A DNA stretch of 14,376 nt from Anaerocolumna sp. (lineage in GTDB: Bacteria; Bacillota; Clostridia; Lachnospirales; Lachnospiraceae): positions 1 to 14,376 of the forward strand of contig JAQSYR010000005.1 of assembly GCA_029256035.1 (NCBI GenBank), in the 5' to 3' direction. Shown here piece by piece: positions 13,037-14,376 of this stretch (position 1 is the first letter of the stretch; each line of letters starts with the position of its first letter). The translations under genes were made by a program, and so were the position numbers. Under the pieces are notes generated by a model. That model had not been told where the DNA came from. It saw only the letters and a program-made list of their open reading frames with translations, and searched no databases.

Positions 13037-14376
13037 TTAAATATCAATATAAGAGGTATCCGATGCTTTTCTGCGACGTTCTCTTTTGCGGTGATACGTG
13101 CTGCGTCGTCTACGATAAGGAATTTCCACAAATACTACATATAAACCAATACCTAAAGATATAACAGTTATAATAATACCAATAATAATTGGATTTAATG
13201 TATTGGTCACTGCACCGCTTTCTTCTATATCCTCTTCATCACTTGGAAATTTTAAATCTAAGGGTAAAAGCGAAACTTTTCCTAAGCTGGGGTAATGTGA
13301 ATTATTAAAAATAATATCTGAGGATCCAACAAATTTTTCATCGTATTTATATGAAATTGTGCCAATAATATTTTCTCCTTCTGATAGGCCACTAATTTGT
13401 GCAAATGAAACTTCCTTAACAGCATCCTCAAAGGAGGCAGAGCTTGGTAATATAACATTACCCTTATTGCTAATATGCAATGCAGACTGACTAGTATTTA
13501 ATAAAGTATTATACTTTGTAAACAGTGGAGATGGTTCAATGGAATATGGGTTTTCCATGTCTGCAATATTATAAATAGAAAAATTATCAAACCCATAATT
13601 TAATATTTTAGCAGTATCCTCATACTCATGGGTAATAGTATCACATGACATAATAACACTAATAAGAGTCATTCCATTACGCTCTGCATATGTGACTAAA
13701 GTATATTTCGCTTTGGATGTATAACCGGTTTTACCACCGATGGCACCATCAAAATGAATATCACCCTTTACAAATTTATGATGATTATTTAAATACCTTG
13801 TCTCTTCCTGAATATTTGTAGGTGGTATTATATAAGTACGGGAACTGGAAATCTCTCTGAAAACATCATTATTAATTGCTTCCTTAGCTATCAGTGCCAT
13901 ATCATAAGCAGATGTATAGTGATCTGGATCAGGAAGCCCATGTGGATTAACAAAATTAGAATCTGTAGCCCCCAGTTCTTTTGCTTTTTCGTTCATGATT
14001 TTAGCAAAGGATTCCACATTGCCAGCAATATGTTCTGCGATTGCATAAGATACTTCATTGGCAGATTCTAAAAGTATACCGTACAAACTTTGTTCCATGG
14101 TAAGTTCTTCACCCACATCAATACCAATTCGGCTACTATCTAAATCCACATCAAATATTGCTTCTTTTGAAAAGGAAACGGTTTCACCTAGAGATGAATT
14201 TTCTATTGCGATTAAAGCAGTGAGTATTTTTGTTATACTTGCAGGATAGTAGGTTTGGTGGATATTTTTAGAATATAAGATAGCTCCTGTGGATGCTTCC
14301 ATTACAATTGCGGCTTCAGAATATACTTCTGGAGAGTTTTCTGGCCACATAGATGGATTGTCTGAAGTATTCTCAG
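13037..14376 (-). CDS. Serine-type D-Ala-D-Ala carboxypeptidase (PBP5/DacF family), N-terminus off the window
   Basis: This low-molecular-weight penicillin-binding protein removes the terminal D-Ala from peptidoglycan stem peptides outside the cell. The frame continues to the right edge (ENTSDNPS precedes the Met at 14350), so the signal peptide and true start lie outside. Counting from that Met, the active-site SxxK is SITK (38-41), the second motif is SAN (96-98), and KTG is at 207-209 in GGKTGYT. All three peptidase S11 motifs are intact. A C-terminal PBP5-like beta domain follows, then a transmembrane helix at about 385-408 (NPIIIGIIITVISLGIGLYVV), and a strongly basic cytoplasmic tail rich in Arg/Lys (RRRRSTYHRKRERRRK). 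The membrane-spanning anchor with charged tail differs from the amphipathic helix of classic PBP5. It converges on the tRNA gene and shares the bidirectional terminator. Confidence 0.95.
   Translation of the reverse strand, partial: ENTSDNPSMWPENSPEVYSEAAIVMEASTGAILYSKNIHQTYYPASITKILTALIAIENSSLGETVSFSKEAIFDVDLDSSRIGIDVGEELTMEQSLYGILLESANEVSYAIAEHIAGNVESFAKIMNEKAKELGATDSNFVNPHGLPDPDHYTSAYDMALIAKEAINNDVFREISSSRTYIIPPTNIQEETRYLNNHHKFVKGDIHFDGAIGGKTGYTSKAKYTLVTYAERNGMTLISVIMSCDTITHEYEDTAKILNYGFDNFSIYNIADMENPYSIEPSPLFTKYNTLLNTSQSALHISNKGNVILPSSASFEDAVKEVSFAQISGLSEGENIIGTISYKYDEKFVGSSDIIFNNSHYPSLGKVSLLPLDLKFPSDEEDIEESGAVTNTLNPIIIGIIITVISLGIGLYVVFVEIPYRRRRSTYHRKRERRRKASDTSYIDI

Overview
The window reads as an origin-proximal chromosome segment of an AT-rich Firmicute. 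The most likely group is Clostridia, close to Lachnospiraceae. The basis is the gene order jag, mnmE, mnmG, rsmG, parA, parB, DUF4446, two perfect 16-bp parS sites, strong AT bias in codons and gaps, AGGAGG-type ribosome binding sites, and a tRNA gene without encoded CCA. The genus cannot be fixed from sequence reading alone.

Layout, left to right. (1) Positions 1-4691 hold the end of jag and then mnmE, mnmG and rsmG, all on the + strand: RNA-binding, tRNA wobble-uridine modification and 16S rRNA methylation genes. (2) Positions 4692-7326 hold an accessory cassette between rsmG and parA: a degenerate GNAT-like protein, a soluble DegS/NarL-type histidine kinase, and its NarL-type response regulator overlapping it by one base, closed by a good terminator. 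(3) Positions 7327-7626 are non-coding, with a GC-richer, foldable segment that looks like an unassigned structured RNA, followed by a parS site and the parAB promoter. (4) Positions 7627-9898 hold parA, parB (with a second parS inside its codons) and a membrane-anchored DUF4446 protein. (5) A 504-bp gap carries seven degenerate 14-bp tandem repeats, a terminator, and an inverted repeat overlapping a promoter. (6) Positions 10403-11467 encode an HD-GYP protein with an altered HDIGK motif. (7) A second gap carries 10-12-bp tandem repeats in the probable leader of a DUF3881-like gene. (8) That gene ends in a very long G.U-tolerant terminator, followed by a tRNA-Arg(CCU) with a near-consensus promoter. 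A 25-bp perfect hairpin then separates it from a converging D,D-carboxypeptidase gene that runs off the right edge.

How the genes fit together: MnmE and MnmG jointly modify U34 of tRNAs. ParA, ParB and the parS sites form the origin-segregation system. The histidine kinase and regulator form a two-component pair of unknown signal. The HD-GYP protein probably handles cyclic di-nucleotide turnover or sensing. The carboxypeptidase trims peptidoglycan. No mobile element, CRISPR array or phage gene is seen. The least explained parts are the non-coding elements: the putative RNA at 7327-7462, the two unrelated tandem repeats, and the promoter-overlapping inverted repeat.
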